Positions 50,253 through 59,441 are shown, counted from the stretch's first letter. The stretch: DNA of 62,765 nt from Clostridia bacterium (GCA_017462985.1 JAFTQB010000012.1:1-62765); one strand, 5' to 3'. Program-made: numbers and translations. Notes: generated from the letters alone by a model not told the origin.

Positions 50253-50281
50253 TTGACAGCGCGGTGAAAGTGTGATATAAT
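50253..50281 (+). promoter_or_regulatory. Promoter of the TerB-like gene
   Basis: A perfect TTGACA, 17 bases and a perfect TATAAT. Confidence 0.9.
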
Positions 50282-50313
50282 CAATACAATAATATCTTTG
50301 GAGGATAATACCA

Positions 50314-50736
50314 ATGGCAACTTTAAACGAACTTTTGCAAGATTACGTAAACCTTTCTTACGACGATTTGCTTCAAATCGCCAACAGAAATTTCAATAAG
50401 ATTGCGCCTTTCTTTGCGAGATTGTCCGACGACGGCAACCCTGCGAAATACATCGTGCCCATTATCGGCGCGGCGCTCGCGGTAGACGGCAAACTTTCTC
50501 AATTGGAATACAAATTTATCAACGATCTTTTGGGCGGCGGACTTTCCTACGACGCAGTATTGCAGCTTGCGAACAACAACTACAACACGTCTTCGATGGA
50601 ATACACCGATAAAGTAGTGGACGCTTTGAACGGCGAAGAAAGAACGGCTTTGTTGGCGCTCTGCCTTTGCATCATGGCTGTTGACGAAACGATTTCCCGT
50701 GAAGAAGTATCGTTTATCAAGAGATTGATCGCTTAA
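50314..50736 (+). CDS. TerB-like helical protein (140 residues)
   Basis: This is a small all-helical, acidic protein starting MATLNELLQDYVNLSYDDLL after GGAGG. The middle and C-terminal parts resemble the TerB/tellurite-resistance fold: VPIIGAALAVDGKLSQLEYK and LLALCLCIMAVDETISREEV, each with an acidic helix-start 'AVD' motif. TerB-like proteins bind metals or membrane partners; no role can be assigned here. It is monocistronic with a strong promoter and a terminator at 50752. Confidence 0.7.
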   Translation: MATLNELLQDYVNLSYDDLLQIANRNFNKIAPFFARLSDDGNPAKYIVPIIGAALAVDGKLSQLEYKFINDLLGGGLSYDAVLQLANNNYNTSSMEYTDKVVDALNGEERTALLALCLCIMAVDETISREEVSFIKRLIA

Positions 50737-50751
50737 ATTTAACTGAACAGT

Positions 50752-50782
50752 AAAAAGGAGCCTTGCATAAGGCTCTTTTTTC
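50752..50782 (+). terminator. Terminator of the TerB-like gene
   Basis: AAAAAGGAGCC / GGCTCTTTTTT hairpin. Confidence 0.9.
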
Positions 50783-50919
50783 TTGCCTCCGTACGGGGGG
50801 GGAAGTGAAATACAACGCTTCGCGTGCGGCTGAAAACGGCAAAAAACAGGAAAAAAACCGCTTTTTTGGCGTTTAGAAAAAAAACTTTGTATTTTGACAA
50901 AAATTTTTTTAAAAAAGTA

Positions 50920-50948
50920 TTGAAATTTTATAAAAAATTTGGTAGAAT
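50920..50948 (+). promoter_or_regulatory. Promoter of the P-loop protein gene
   Basis: TTGAAA, 17 bases and TAGAAT. The leader that follows has a CCTAAG/CTTAGG stem before the ribosome site. Confidence 0.65.
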
Positions 50949-51013
50949 AGAGGAAACCTAAGGAAATTACCTCTTTTCTTAGGGGAAAGAAAGAAATTCG
51001 GGAGGACCCAAAT

Positions 51014-51421
51014 ATGATTAAAGTGATTTATGGCGCAAAAGGAACGGGTAAAACCAAAATGATGATTGACGCGGCGAACGCCACCGTTCCCCAAGCGAAA
51101 GGACATATGATCTTCATTACCGATTCCAAACGCGGTATGTACGATCTGGAACGCGAAGTGCGTTTCATCGACGTTTCCGAATACGATATCGCGGGCGAAG
51201 CTGCTCTTTGCGGTTTCATCAAGGGCGTTATCGCAGGAAACCACGATAACGAATACGTATACATCGACGGCGTTGTTCGTATCGCCGGCAAACCTGTTTC
51301 CGAGCTTGCAAGCTTCTTCTATATGCTCGATAAGGTGGCGGCGCAGGGAGGCTTGACCGTTACGGTTTCCGTTTCCGCAACCAAGGAAGAACTTCCTGAT
51401 TTCGTGGAAAAGTATATCTAA
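51014..51421 (+). CDS. Small P-loop NTPase of unknown function
   Basis: This 135-residue protein begins MIKVIYGAKGTGKTKMMIDA, with a Walker A motif (GAKGTGKT). A Walker-B-like strand is EYVYIDGVVR (acidic residue after hydrophobics). The end TVTVSVSATKEELPDFVEKY would be the sensor strand. This is close to the minimum for a P-loop domain. No other signature is seen. GGAGG precedes the ATG. Expression is by its own promoter, and a terminator follows. Confidence 0.75.
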   Translation: MIKVIYGAKGTGKTKMMIDAANATVPQAKGHMIFITDSKRGMYDLEREVRFIDVSEYDIAGEAALCGFIKGVIAGNHDNEYVYIDGVVRIAGKPVSELASFFYMLDKVAAQGGLTVTVSVSATKEELPDFVEKYI

Positions 51422-51477
51422 GCAAAGAAACGCCGCAAACGGTCTTTTAGCGGCGAGGCGAGAATATTGATTGTTTG

Positions 51478-51514
51478 TCGCCGAGGCGCTGATTTCGTCT
51501 CGGCGATTGTTTTT
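51478..51514 (+). terminator. Terminator of the P-loop protein gene
   Basis: TCGCCGAGGCG / CGTCTCGGCGA hairpin followed by TTGTTTTT. Confidence 0.85.
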
Positions 51515-51593
51515 AAAAATCGGCGCGAAGCGTTTTTGCGCGTCGCTTTCGCAGGGGAAAACGTGAGAAAAGAAAAAACGGCAGGTGTTAGAG

Positions 51594-53123
51594 ATGAATT
51601 TTATCAGTACGAGGGGCGGTGAAAAGGTTACGGGAGCGCAAGCGATCGTGCAGGGGCTCGCCAAAGACGGCGGGCTGTTCGTGCCCGAAAAATTCCCGAA
51701 AGTAACGAAAGAAGAGCTGAACGCGATGGGAGAAATGAACTATCCCGAACGCGCGGCGTTTATTTTGGGAAAATACCTCGGTGAAGAGCTTGGGCAAGAG
51801 TTTTTATTGGAAACCTGCACCAAGGCGTATGCGAATTTCGAAGGAAACGATCCCGTTCCGCTCGTGAAGATCGACGACGGGCTTTATATCCTCGAATTGT
51901 TCCACGGTCCAACCTGCGCCTTTAAGGATATGGCGCTCACCGTATTGCCCTATCTTTTAAAACGGAGCTGTGAAAAGCTTGGTATCACCGACGATATCCT
52001 GATTTTGACCGCGACGAGCGGCGATACGGGGAAGGCGGCGTTGGAGGGCTTCCGCGACGTTCCGGGAACGAAAGTATCGGTGTTCTATCCCGACGAAGGC
52101 GTTGCGAAGATGCAACGGCTGCAAATGTGTATTCAAGACGGCGAGAACGTATTTGTTGCGGCGGTGGAGGGCAATTTCGACGATTGCCAACGCGCCGTGA
52201 AAAAGCTGTTTGCCGACGAGGATTTTAACGCGGCGTTAAAGGAAAGGGGCGTGCGCGTTTCTAGCGCAAATTCCATTAATTTCGGGCGTTTGGCGCCTCA
52301 GATCGCGTATTATTTTTCCGCGTACGTGGATATGATGACGGGCGGAAAGATCGACGAAGACGAAGCGGTGGATTTCGTTGTTCCTACGGGGAACTTCGGG
52401 GATATTTTAGCGGGTTGGTATGCAAAACAAATGGGCTTGCCCGTGAGAAGATTGCTTTGCGCTTCCAATCGCAACAAGGTGCTTGCCGATTTCTTCGAAA
52501 CGGGAAAATACGACGTGAAACGCAATTTCCACCGTACCATGTCTCCGTCGATGGATATTTTGGTATCGTCGAACTTGGAACGCTTGCTCTTTGAGATCAG
52601 CGGACGGGACGCGAAATTGACGGCGCAAAGAATGGAAAATTTGGCGACGAGGGGCGAATACAGCATCACGATGCAGGAAAAGTCCGTTCTCGATAAAGAA
52701 TTTTACGGCGGATTTGCTTCGGAGGACGATACGGTGGAAGCCATGTACGAGATCTTCGAAGAATACGGCTACGCGATGGACACGCATACGGGCGTTGCGC
52801 TTTCGGTGTATCTCGATTATGCCGATAAAAAAGACCGCAAGGATCTTACGCAAACGGTGGTTTTATCCACGGCGAATCCTTATAAATTCCCGCAGGACGT
52901 TTTGTATGCGTTGAGCGGCAACGACGTAAAAGACAGTTTCAAGGGCATCAAACGGTTGAATATCTTGACGGCGATGAAGCCGCCCAAGAGCTTGCTCGAT
53001 CTTCGCTATCGGCCGTTGCGGTTTAAAAAGACCTATCCCAACGATTTAAAAAAGATGTCGGCGGCGGTCCTCGATTTCGTGGACGGGAATATCGTTCCTA
53101 TCCCCGACGCGCCTAAAAAATAA
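51594..53123 (+). CDS. thrC: Threonine synthase
   Basis: This 509-residue PLP enzyme converts O-phosphohomoserine to threonine in the cytosol. It is of the long fold type used by many Clostridia and proteobacteria. Signatures are MNFISTRGGEKVTGAQAI, the PLP-lysine region FHGPTCAFKDMALTVLPYLL, the phosphate-binding TATSGDTGKAALEGF and VPTGNFGDILAGWYAKQMGL. The start at 51594 has AGGTG just upstream; an in-frame GTG nine bases earlier is less likely. No other threonine genes are nearby, and a terminator follows. Confidence 0.95.
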   Translation: MNFISTRGGEKVTGAQAIVQGLAKDGGLFVPEKFPKVTKEELNAMGEMNYPERAAFILGKYLGEELGQEFLLETCTKAYANFEGNDPVPLVKIDDGLYILELFHGPTCAFKDMALTVLPYLLKRSCEKLGITDDILILTATSGDTGKAALEGFRDVPGTKVSVFYPDEGVAKMQRLQMCIQDGENVFVAAVEGNFDDCQRAVKKLFADEDFNAALKERGVRVSSANSINFGRLAPQIAYYFSAYVDMMTGGKIDEDEAVDFVVPTGNFGDILAGWYAKQMGLPVRRLLCASNRNKVLADFFETGKYDVKRNFHRTMSPSMDILVSSNLERLLFEISGRDAKLTAQRMENLATRGEYSITMQEKSVLDKEFYGGFASEDDTVEAMYEIFEEYGYAMDTHTGVALSVYLDYADKKDRKDLTQTVVLSTANPYKFPQDVLYALSGNDVKDSFKGIKRLNILTAMKPPKSLLDLRYRPLRFKKTYPNDLKKMSAAVLDFVDGNIVPIPDAPKK

Positions 53124-53129
53124 GAGATC

Positions 53130-53158
53130 ACGCCCGAAGTTTTCGGGCGTATTTTGTT
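53130..53158 (+). terminator. Terminator of thrC
   Basis: ACGCCCGAA / TTCGGGCGT hairpin followed by ATTTTGTT. Confidence 0.85.
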
Positions 53159-53206
53159 AATTGTGTGATAAATTTCGTCATTTTGAGTGAAGTGTCGTTT
53201 TTCCGT

Positions 53207-53235
53207 TTGCGTTTTATATAAACTCGTGGTATAAT
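53207..53235 (+). promoter_or_regulatory. Promoter of the DUF5685 group
   Basis: TTGCGT, 17 bases and TATAAT. Confidence 0.65.
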
Positions 53236-53300
53236 AAAATTGCAAAATATCCGTAATAATAACGGTGAAAATGCGGTAAAATGAAAGGGGAGGCAGGCTG

Positions 53301-54167
53301 ATGTTCGGGTACGTGCGTACGGATACGCCTTATCTTTATATAAAAGACCAAACGCTGTACGAAGCGATGTATTGCGGCGTTTGTAAGGGAATCGGCGCGG
53401 CGTGCGGGCAACTAGCGCGGCTGGGGCTTTCCTACGATATCGCCTTTTTATCCGTTTTGCTCCACAATATCGCGGGGCAGGATATAGAGGTGAAAAAACA
53501 GCATTGTATCACCCATTGTATCCGCTCTAAGCAGATGGCGGAAGTAGACGAGCTTACGCGGCAGCTTGGCGCGCTGAATACCGAGCTGGTGTATTATAAA
53601 TGCGTGGACGATATTGCAGACGGGGATAGAGGCGGCGCGAAACGGTTGTTTTTCTTAGGCGCGCACAAGCGTGCGGCAAAAAAATATCCCGCGATTGCAG
53701 CAATCGTAAAAGAGCATATGCTGTTGCAGCAAGAGCTTGAACGGGCAAAAGTGGACAGCGTGGATCGCGCGGCGGATATCACGGCGCAAATGATCGCCAA
53801 GCTTTCCGACGAGCTTTTGGGCGAAAAACGTTCGGAAGATACCTATGCGCTTTGCTATCATATCGGGAAGTGGATCTATTTGATCGACGCGCTGGACGAT
53901 TACGATAAAGATCGTAAAAAAGGCGCGTACAATCCCTTTATTTGCGCTTACGGCGCGGCGAGCAGAGAAGAACTTTTGAAAACGCAAGGCGACGAAGTGG
54001 GATTTATTTTCCGTTCGGTGTTCTGCGAAATTTCCGACCGTTTGAGAAAGATTCCGATGAAATTCAATCGCGACCTCATCGATAACGTTTTGCTCCGGGG
54101 CTTGCCGCAGGAAACCAAACGCGTGATGGAGCAGGACGCGTGCAAAAAATGCAAAAAAAGAAAGTAA
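53301..54167 (+). CDS. DUF5685-family protein
   Basis: This 288-residue protein starts MFGYVRTDTPYLYIKDQTLY and carries the MYCGVCKGIGAACGQLARLG cysteine region near its N-terminus (CGVC plus a further Cys). The middle is helical and acidic (LIDALDDYDKDRKKGAYNPF), and the C-terminal end is cysteine- and lysine-rich (QDACKKCKKRK). The pattern of cysteines and the DDYDKD motif resemble prenyl-synthase-like folds, but no activity is known. AGGGGAGG precedes the ATG. A J-domain gene lies 42 bases downstream, a common pairing in Clostridia. Confidence 0.78.
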   Translation: MFGYVRTDTPYLYIKDQTLYEAMYCGVCKGIGAACGQLARLGLSYDIAFLSVLLHNIAGQDIEVKKQHCITHCIRSKQMAEVDELTRQLGALNTELVYYKCVDDIADGDRGGAKRLFFLGAHKRAAKKYPAIAAIVKEHMLLQQELERAKVDSVDRAADITAQMIAKLSDELLGEKRSEDTYALCYHIGKWIYLIDALDDYDKDRKKGAYNPFICAYGAASREELLKTQGDEVGFIFRSVFCEISDRLRKIPMKFNRDLIDNVLLRGLPQETKRVMEQDACKKCKKRK

Positions 54168-54209
54168 CCGTCCGCGCGGCGTGATGGAAAGGAGATAATA
54201 CCAAATACT

Positions 54210-54827
54210 ATGAACTATTATGAACTGTTCGGGCTGACGCCCGACGCGACGGACGAGGAATTACAGGCGGCTTACGAGCGGCTTCGCGAAAAATATCGCG
54301 AGGAGCGTTGGCAAGAGGGAGAAGCGGGCAACGAGGCGGCGCGCAAGCTCACGCAGCTGGAATCGGCGTACAAAGAGCTGATTGCCGAACGCAAACAGCA
54401 GAGCAAGAATACCGACGGCGCTTCGGCGTTTGAGGAAATTTCCCGACTTTTAAAAGACGGAAACTTGAATGAAGCGCAGATGCGTTTGGACGATTTTAAC
54501 GAACGCACCGCCGAATGGCATTATTTGCAAGCGGTCGTTTTCTATAAAAAGAATTGGATGAACGATAGCAAAAAGCAACTCGAAATCGCTATGCAAATGG
54601 ATCCGTCTAACGTGAAATACCGCGAGGCGTACGGGAAGCTGAATGCGAAAAACGATTACGAACAACGGCAAAAAGAGGAAAGCGGAAACCCGTATTCTTC
54701 GGCGCAACCGATCGATGAAGAGCCTCAACAAATGGGCGGAACGAGCCTTTGCAGTAATTGTTGCAGCTGTTGTTATACCTATCTTTGCGTAGATTTTCTC
54801 TTTTCGCTCTGTTGCGGTTGCCGCTAA
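54210..54827 (+). CDS. J-domain-like protein lacking HPD, with cysteine-rich hydrophobic tail
   Basis: Residues 1-65 form a DnaJ-like domain (MNYYELFGLTPDATDEELQA), but the HPD tripeptide needed to stimulate DnaK is replaced by REE (EKYREERWQEG). A TPR-like helical part follows (LKDGNLNEAQMRLDDFNERT, AVVFYKKNWMNDSKKQLEIA). The last ~27 residues are hydrophobic with nine cysteines (SLCSNCCSCCYTYLC, then SLCCGCR). This suggests a membrane or metal-bound tail. It sits between the DUF5685 gene and a membrane protein gene. Function unknown. Confidence 0.8.
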   Translation: MNYYELFGLTPDATDEELQAAYERLREKYREERWQEGEAGNEAARKLTQLESAYKELIAERKQQSKNTDGASAFEEISRLLKDGNLNEAQMRLDDFNERTAEWHYLQAVVFYKKNWMNDSKKQLEIAMQMDPSNVKYREAYGKLNAKNDYEQRQKEESGNPYSSAQPIDEEPQQMGGTSLCSNCCSCCYTYLCVDFLFSLCCGCR

Positions 54828-54876
54828 TAACAGGGGCGTGAAAAGCGCCCGAAAAACTGCCTAAGGAGAGCGGATT

Positions 54877-55404
54877 ATGAAAAAAATTTCCGCCTTTGAA
54901 GTGGCTATTTCAGCACTTGCCTGTGCGCTTGCGACGGGATTTTTGGTGCTCGGTACGATCACCCCCGTGTTGCTGTTCACTGCGTACATGGTGGCTTGTG
55001 TTGCATTAATGTTGCCGCTCACGAAACAATCGTATTGGGGATACGTTTTGGCGTATTTGGGCACGGTGATTTTAAGCCTGATCTTTTGCGGCTTTGCATT
55101 CGTGTTCGATCTGTTGCCGTTTATCGTGTTTTTCGGCTTGCACCCTTTGGTAAACGAATTGCAGATCAAATGGAAGCTCAAAAAATGGCCCGCTTTTTTC
55201 GTAAAAGCGCTGTGGTTTGACGGCGCCATGTATTTGGTGTTGCATTTTATTTTCGAAGTAACGACGGCTGTCGAATGGCTGACGCCGTATCTCATACCCA
55301 TCGTTCTCGTTGTGGGAACGGCGTTTTTTCTCTTTTACGATTTTACGATGTTTTCTTTGCGCACGCAGGTAAATAAGCTTGTGAAAAGGATTTATAAAAA
55401 ATAA
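54877..55404 (+). CDS. Multi-span membrane protein of unknown function
   Basis: This 175-residue protein has about five hydrophobic helices (for example LACALATGFLVLGTITPVLL and YVLAYLGTVILSLIFCGFAF) and short loops. The C-terminus is basic. AAGGAG precedes the ATG. The layout is reminiscent of small ECF-like or DUF-type transporters, but no family signature is present. It follows the J-domain gene by 49 bases and precedes the rRNA methyltransferase gene by 18. Confidence 0.7.
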   Translation: MKKISAFEVAISALACALATGFLVLGTITPVLLFTAYMVACVALMLPLTKQSYWGYVLAYLGTVILSLIFCGFAFVFDLLPFIVFFGLHPLVNELQIKWKLKKWPAFFVKALWFDGAMYLVLHFIFEVTTAVEWLTPYLIPIVLVVGTAFFLFYDFTMFSLRTQVNKLVKRIYKK

Positions 55405-55422
55405 TAAAAAGGGGGAATACGT

Positions 55423-56847
55423 ATGACCGTAAAAAACGAATGTATCACCGCGTTGACGCAAACGCTTGGCTCGAACGGCGAAGGAGTGATCAAGCACGAC
55501 GGGATTACTTTTTTCGTGCCTGCGTGTTTGCCCGGGGAAAAGGTGCGTTTTCGCGTGCTGAAAGTAAAGGGTAATATCGGGTACGGAAAAGTTGAAGAGG
55601 TGCTCACGCCCGCCGAGGAACGAGTGCGGGAAAAATGCCCTGTGTTTATGCGTTGCGGCGGTTGCAGATTGCAGCATATGGATTATAGCGCGCAGCTTTC
55701 TTTTAAATCGGTTTTGGTGCGCGATTGCTTAAAAAAGATCGGCGGCGTTACGGCGAAAGTGTTGCCGACGGTAAAAAGCGACCTGCAATACGGATATCGC
55801 AATAAATTGCAGATTCCCGTGGGCGTGGATAAGGACGGGAACACGGTGATCGGATTTTACGCCGAAAGAAGCCACCGTATCGTGCCTACGCCCTCTTGCG
55901 TGATCCACCCCGATTGGGCGGAAAAGCTGATCGGCGTTTTTAAACGCTATCTGACGGAATGCGCCGTCAAGGGCTACGACGAAGAAAAAAAGACGGGCAC
56001 CGTTCGGCATATCGTCGCGCGCGAGATCGGCGGAAAGTTTATCGTTACCGTCGTTTGCGTGAAGCGCGAATTGCCCTCGTTATCTCATTTGATCGAACTT
56101 ATTTCGGGGATATTCCCAGTTTTTTCGCTGTATATCAACGTGAACGATAAAGATACCAACGTGATCCTTGGGGAAGAATTTCATCTCGTACACGGTGCGG
56201 GCTTTTTTGAAGCGGAAGAATACGGAATACGTTACGAGGCAGGGCCGCAGACCTTTTTGCAGGTCAACGAAAACGTGCGCGGGAAATTATATAACGCGGC
56301 GATAAAAACGGCGGTGGAAACGGGCGACGAGGTGGTGATCGACGCCTATTCGGGCGGCGGACTTTTGACGGCGATGCTGGCGAAAAAGGCGAAGCGCGTT
56401 TATGGGATCGAGCTGGAAAAAGAGGCGGTACAATGTGCCGATTCCTTAAAGAAAAAGAACGGGCTGGATAATATCAAGAATATTTGCGGATACGTGGAAG
56501 AAGAGCTTTGCAAGGTGTTGGAGCGGGAAAAAGGCGAAAAACTGCGTTTGATTTTGGATCCGCCGCGTGCGGGAATTCACCGCAGCGTACTGCAAGCGTT
56601 GCTTGCAAGCGGCATTGAGAAATTGACGATTATTTCCTGCAATCCCGCCACGCTCGCGAGGGATCTGGGAATTTTGACGGGCAGACTTATCGAAAAAGAG
56701 GGCGAACTGATCAAAAACCCTGCATACGAGGGGGTAGACGAAGAAGAAACGCTTTCGGGCTATTACGAGCCGACCTTGGTGCAACCGTACGACATGTTTC
56801 CCCAAACAAGGCATGTGGAGACGCTGGTTTGTCTCACTAGAAAATGA
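55423..56847 (+). CDS. rlmD: 23S rRNA (uracil-5-)-methyltransferase, RlmD/RumA type
   Basis: This 474-residue SAM enzyme has an N-terminal TRAM domain. The iron-sulfur region CPVFMRCGGCRLQHMDY has the Cx5CGGC spacing, with a later cysteine in PTPSC. The methyltransferase core has DAYSGGGLLTAMLAKKA and LDPPRAGIHRSVL, and the catalytic cysteine is in TIISCNPATLARDL. It methylates a uridine in 23S rRNA. GGGGGA precedes the ATG. The last codons (HVETLVCLTRK) are shared with a downstream fragment; the original 3' end appears to have been displaced by an insertion, and the present end is supplied by the islet. Confidence 0.93.
   Translation: MTVKNECITALTQTLGSNGEGVIKHDGITFFVPACLPGEKVRFRVLKVKGNIGYGKVEEVLTPAEERVREKCPVFMRCGGCRLQHMDYSAQLSFKSVLVRDCLKKIGGVTAKVLPTVKSDLQYGYRNKLQIPVGVDKDGNTVIGFYAERSHRIVPTPSCVIHPDWAEKLIGVFKRYLTECAVKGYDEEKKTGTVRHIVAREIGGKFIVTVVCVKRELPSLSHLIELISGIFPVFSLYINVNDKDTNVILGEEFHLVHGAGFFEAEEYGIRYEAGPQTFLQVNENVRGKLYNAAIKTAVETGDEVVIDAYSGGGLLTAMLAKKAKRVYGIELEKEAVQCADSLKKKNGLDNIKNICGYVEEELCKVLEREKGEKLRLILDPPRAGIHRSVLQALLASGIEKLTIISCNPATLARDLGILTGRLIEKEGELIKNPAYEGVDEEETLSGYYEPTLVQPYDMFPQTRHVETLVCLTRK
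56812..56825 (+). repeat. Left 14-bp direct repeat (att-like) at the 3' end of rlmD
   Basis: CATGTGGAGACGCT is identical to 59617-59630. Both encode the HVETL end of the methyltransferase. Together they flank the 2.8 kb restriction-modification islet. Confidence 0.75.
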
Positions 56848-56857
56848 ACTTAAATCG

Positions 56858-56890
56858 GCTAAAAATAGGCAAAACCGAGCCTTTTTAGGC
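56858..56890 (+). terminator. Terminator-like hairpin after rlmD
   Basis: CTAAAAATAGGC and GCCTTTTTAG pair around an 8-base loop, 10 bases after the stop. Confidence 0.6.
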
Positions 56891-57037
56891 GTTTCTGAAA
56901 AAGAAAACCAAAAAACTGTGTTCAAAAACAAAAAATCACCCCTTTTTTGAGGCGGGACAAATAATGATTTTGAGCAAAACTCGAATTTAGATTAGCAGTA
57001 TGGTATAATATATCGAAGAAGAGCAAAGGAAAATACA

Positions 57038-58135
57038 ATGACATTAACAGAAAGAAATAATAAAGTAAAACAAATTTTGCAAAGTTTCTATGACAAAGCT
57101 GTGGATAAGGATTTTGTAATAGACGAATCCTTATATAAGGTCGATTTAGATGGTCTGTTTAATACTGCGGTTTGGGGATTTCGAGAAATTGTTTTAGTGG
57201 TTTTAGTTGCAATGAAACTTAACCCCTCTTACAAGGCTTCAGAAGAATTATATGAGTGTAATCCTCGTGCTTTGTTTGAAGGACCTATCAAAGAATTTTT
57301 GATAGATAACCGCATACCACATCGAAAATCAGGACCGCTTAATATAGCAAAAGCAACCAAAGGATTAAATGACAGCTGGGCAGCGCAACGCCGTCCAAAA
57401 GATGTTGCTGATCACGTTGTTAAAATAGTCAAGCTCCTCGAATCATCAAAAAGAGTTCTTATTGATTATATTGGTAGTTCCTTACTGAGTAGATTGATTG
57501 CTGAATCTGTGTATCTTGAAGAATTTAATGTGGAGCGTGATCCCTCATCTGACCCCGAGGTGTTGTTTTATTTGTGCGATGAACTTATACACAAAGCACC
57601 CGATGCGGGAAATACTCCTCAAAAGATTTCGGCACTGATGTTAAAAAACTATCATTTGGGATTGCGCACAGGTGTAGTGATAACAGGCGGTGACGACCGA
57701 GCTTCCGTAACAAGTACTACAAGCAAAAAGCCTGGTGATGTAAACGAAGAGAATCCCGAAGGAGTGGTTCTCAAGGTTTACGAAATTACAGTAAAGCCTT
57801 TCGACATTGCGCGCATTCGGGATTCTTATGATTGCTTGAAAATATATGAGCAAAAGAGTGGTAAATCTATTTCGGAAGTTATTGTGATTTGTCGCCCAGA
57901 AGATTGCCCTACGGAAATGAAAAAGAGTAATTTGCATTTATGTATGGGTAGCTATTCTTATAGTGAAATTATTTACTACTATTGGAATATCTCGGAATGG
58001 ATAGCCGAAACATTGCAAAGAATGACCTCCGAATCAAGAGAATTGTTCTACTTAGAACTGAACAGTTATATATCAGACTTTAACACAGCGGAAACAGTTA
58101 AAAAGTTGTGGCAAAGTTTGAACGAAGAAATCTAA
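57038..58135 (+). CDS. Candidate restriction endonuclease (DUF4928-like) beside a C5-methyltransferase
   Basis: This 365-residue protein is convergent with the DNA methyltransferase and ends 3 bases from it. The segment NPRALFEGPIKEFLIDNRIP plus SGPLNIAKATKGLNDSWAAQ recalls the DUF4928 group, which I associate with C5-methyltransferase neighbours; this memory is not firm. A C-terminal stretch VVLKVYEITVKPFDIARIRD may hold a (D/E)xK-like core (YEITVK). AAGGA precedes the ATG. Base composition is AT-rich relative to rlmD, as for the partner. Restriction activity is inferred from context only. Confidence 0.6.
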   Translation: MTLTERNNKVKQILQSFYDKAVDKDFVIDESLYKVDLDGLFNTAVWGFREIVLVVLVAMKLNPSYKASEELYECNPRALFEGPIKEFLIDNRIPHRKSGPLNIAKATKGLNDSWAAQRRPKDVADHVVKIVKLLESSKRVLIDYIGSSLLSRLIAESVYLEEFNVERDPSSDPEVLFYLCDELIHKAPDAGNTPQKISALMLKNYHLGLRTGVVITGGDDRASVTSTTSKKPGDVNEENPEGVVLKVYEITVKPFDIARIRDSYDCLKIYEQKSGKSISEVIVICRPEDCPTEMKKSNLHLCMGSYSYSEIIYYYWNISEWIAETLQRMTSESRELFYLELNSYISDFNTAETVKKLWQSLNEEI

Positions 58136-58138
58136 AAA

Positions 58139-59416
58139 CTATTTTGACTCTTCCCTCAAATACGCCGTCACAGCTTTAGCAACAACTTCAGCAAGCTTAC
58201 AAGGTACGGCATTTCCTATTTGTGTATAGATCATACCTTTGCTGCCACAGAAAACATAATCATCAGGGAAAGTTTGAATTTTAGCAGCTTCTTTTACGGT
58301 TATTCGACGCAGCCTTTCAGGAGCTTCTTCAAAGCTTGGTGTGATAGAACCATCCATCAGTCCTTTATGATATTTGACGACCCAATCTTCAGTAGCATCA
58401 CCGTATAAAAACTCTTCGTCTATAAAGGGGGTTTTATTTCCGCCCATAGAAGCGGGTAATGTGTTGGCGTATCCATCAATATCAATCGGTCGCCCTTGAC
58501 CATTAAAATACATACCCGCATACGGGGACTTTCGCATAATGGGATGTGTTGCAAAAGTTATTTTCGCAGTGCAAGTGTGAGGATTGATTTTCGTTCCGGC
58601 TCTGCCTAATGGTTTAAGTAATTCTCGAATGGTAGGGGCTTTGTGCTTTTGCTCCTCAATCAAAGTTTCGATTCGGCTACTCATAAAGGGATTTTTGTCG
58701 TTTTTTACGCCGACAAAAAATACACGTTCTCGTTTTTGAGAAACTCCGTACTCGGTGGCATTTAACACAAACGAATAACAAGTATAACCCAATTCGGCGG
58801 TGCGCTCAAAATATTTATTTCTAACAGCTTCCCATTTATCCAAAACCCCAAGTGCCTTTACGTTTTCCATAACAAACGCTTTGGGTTGAACAACCTCGAC
58901 AACATCCAAGAAAGTAAAAATCAATTGGCTACGCTCATCTTCGGGGTTCATTTTTCCTGCGATTGAGAAACCTTGACAAGGGGGGCCACCGAATACGAAG
59001 TCTACACCTTTATATTTTTCAAGTTCAGGAAAAATATTATGAACATCATCGTTCAACATAACAGCGGCGGGACGGTTGGCGCAATATGTTTCAGACATTT
59101 CTTTCATTAACTCGTTTGCGAGAACAATTTTTACACCAGCACTTTCAAAACCAACGTCCATTCCACCCGCGCCTGTGAAAAGTGAAATAGCGGTAAATTC
59201 ATGGTTACTTGTACTCGACTCAATAAATTCCAAAATATCGTTCGGAGTGCAAGACAGATAAGCACAGATTTTTTCAATGCTTTCCAAAGAAATATATTCG
59301 TTTCTTTTCATTCTTGTCAAAATGTTTGCTGATAAATTAGAACCTTTCATTAAAGTGGCAGATGTAATACCTCTGTCAATAAGTTCGTGAAAAAGTTTGT
59401 TATAACTGATAGACAT
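58139..59416 (-). CDS. DNA (cytosine-5)-methyltransferase with N-terminal HTH domain
   Basis: This 425-residue protein begins with a ~65-residue XRE-like helix-turn-helix (RGITSATLMKGSNLSANILT, RMKRNEYISLESIEKICAYL). C5-methyltransferase motifs follow: I, TGAGGMDVGFESAG; IV, GGPPCQGFSIAGK with the catalytic PCQ; VI, VMENVKALG; VIII, QKRERVFFVG; and X, IGNAVPCKLAEVVAKAV. The 3' end uses TAG. AAGGAG precedes 59416; an earlier ATG is less likely. The HTH probably binds operator repeats in its own promoter (59442-59484). It lies on the R-M islet with the convergent 57038 gene. Confidence 0.92.
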   Translation of the reverse strand: MSISYNKLFHELIDRGITSATLMKGSNLSANILTRMKRNEYISLESIEKICAYLSCTPNDILEFIESSTSNHEFTAISLFTGAGGMDVGFESAGVKIVLANELMKEMSETYCANRPAAVMLNDDVHNIFPELEKYKGVDFVFGGPPCQGFSIAGKMNPEDERSQLIFTFLDVVEVVQPKAFVMENVKALGVLDKWEAVRNKYFERTAELGYTCYSFVLNATEYGVSQKRERVFFVGVKNDKNPFMSSRIETLIEEQKHKAPTIRELLKPLGRAGTKINPHTCTAKITFATHPIMRKSPYAGMYFNGQGRPIDIDGYANTLPASMGGNKTPFIDEEFLYGDATEDWVVKYHKGLMDGSITPSFEEAPERLRRITVKEAAKIQTFPDDYVFCGSKGMIYTQIGNAVPCKLAEVVAKAVTAYLREESK

Positions 59417-59441
59417 GTCAACGCTCCTTTCTACAGTTAAT

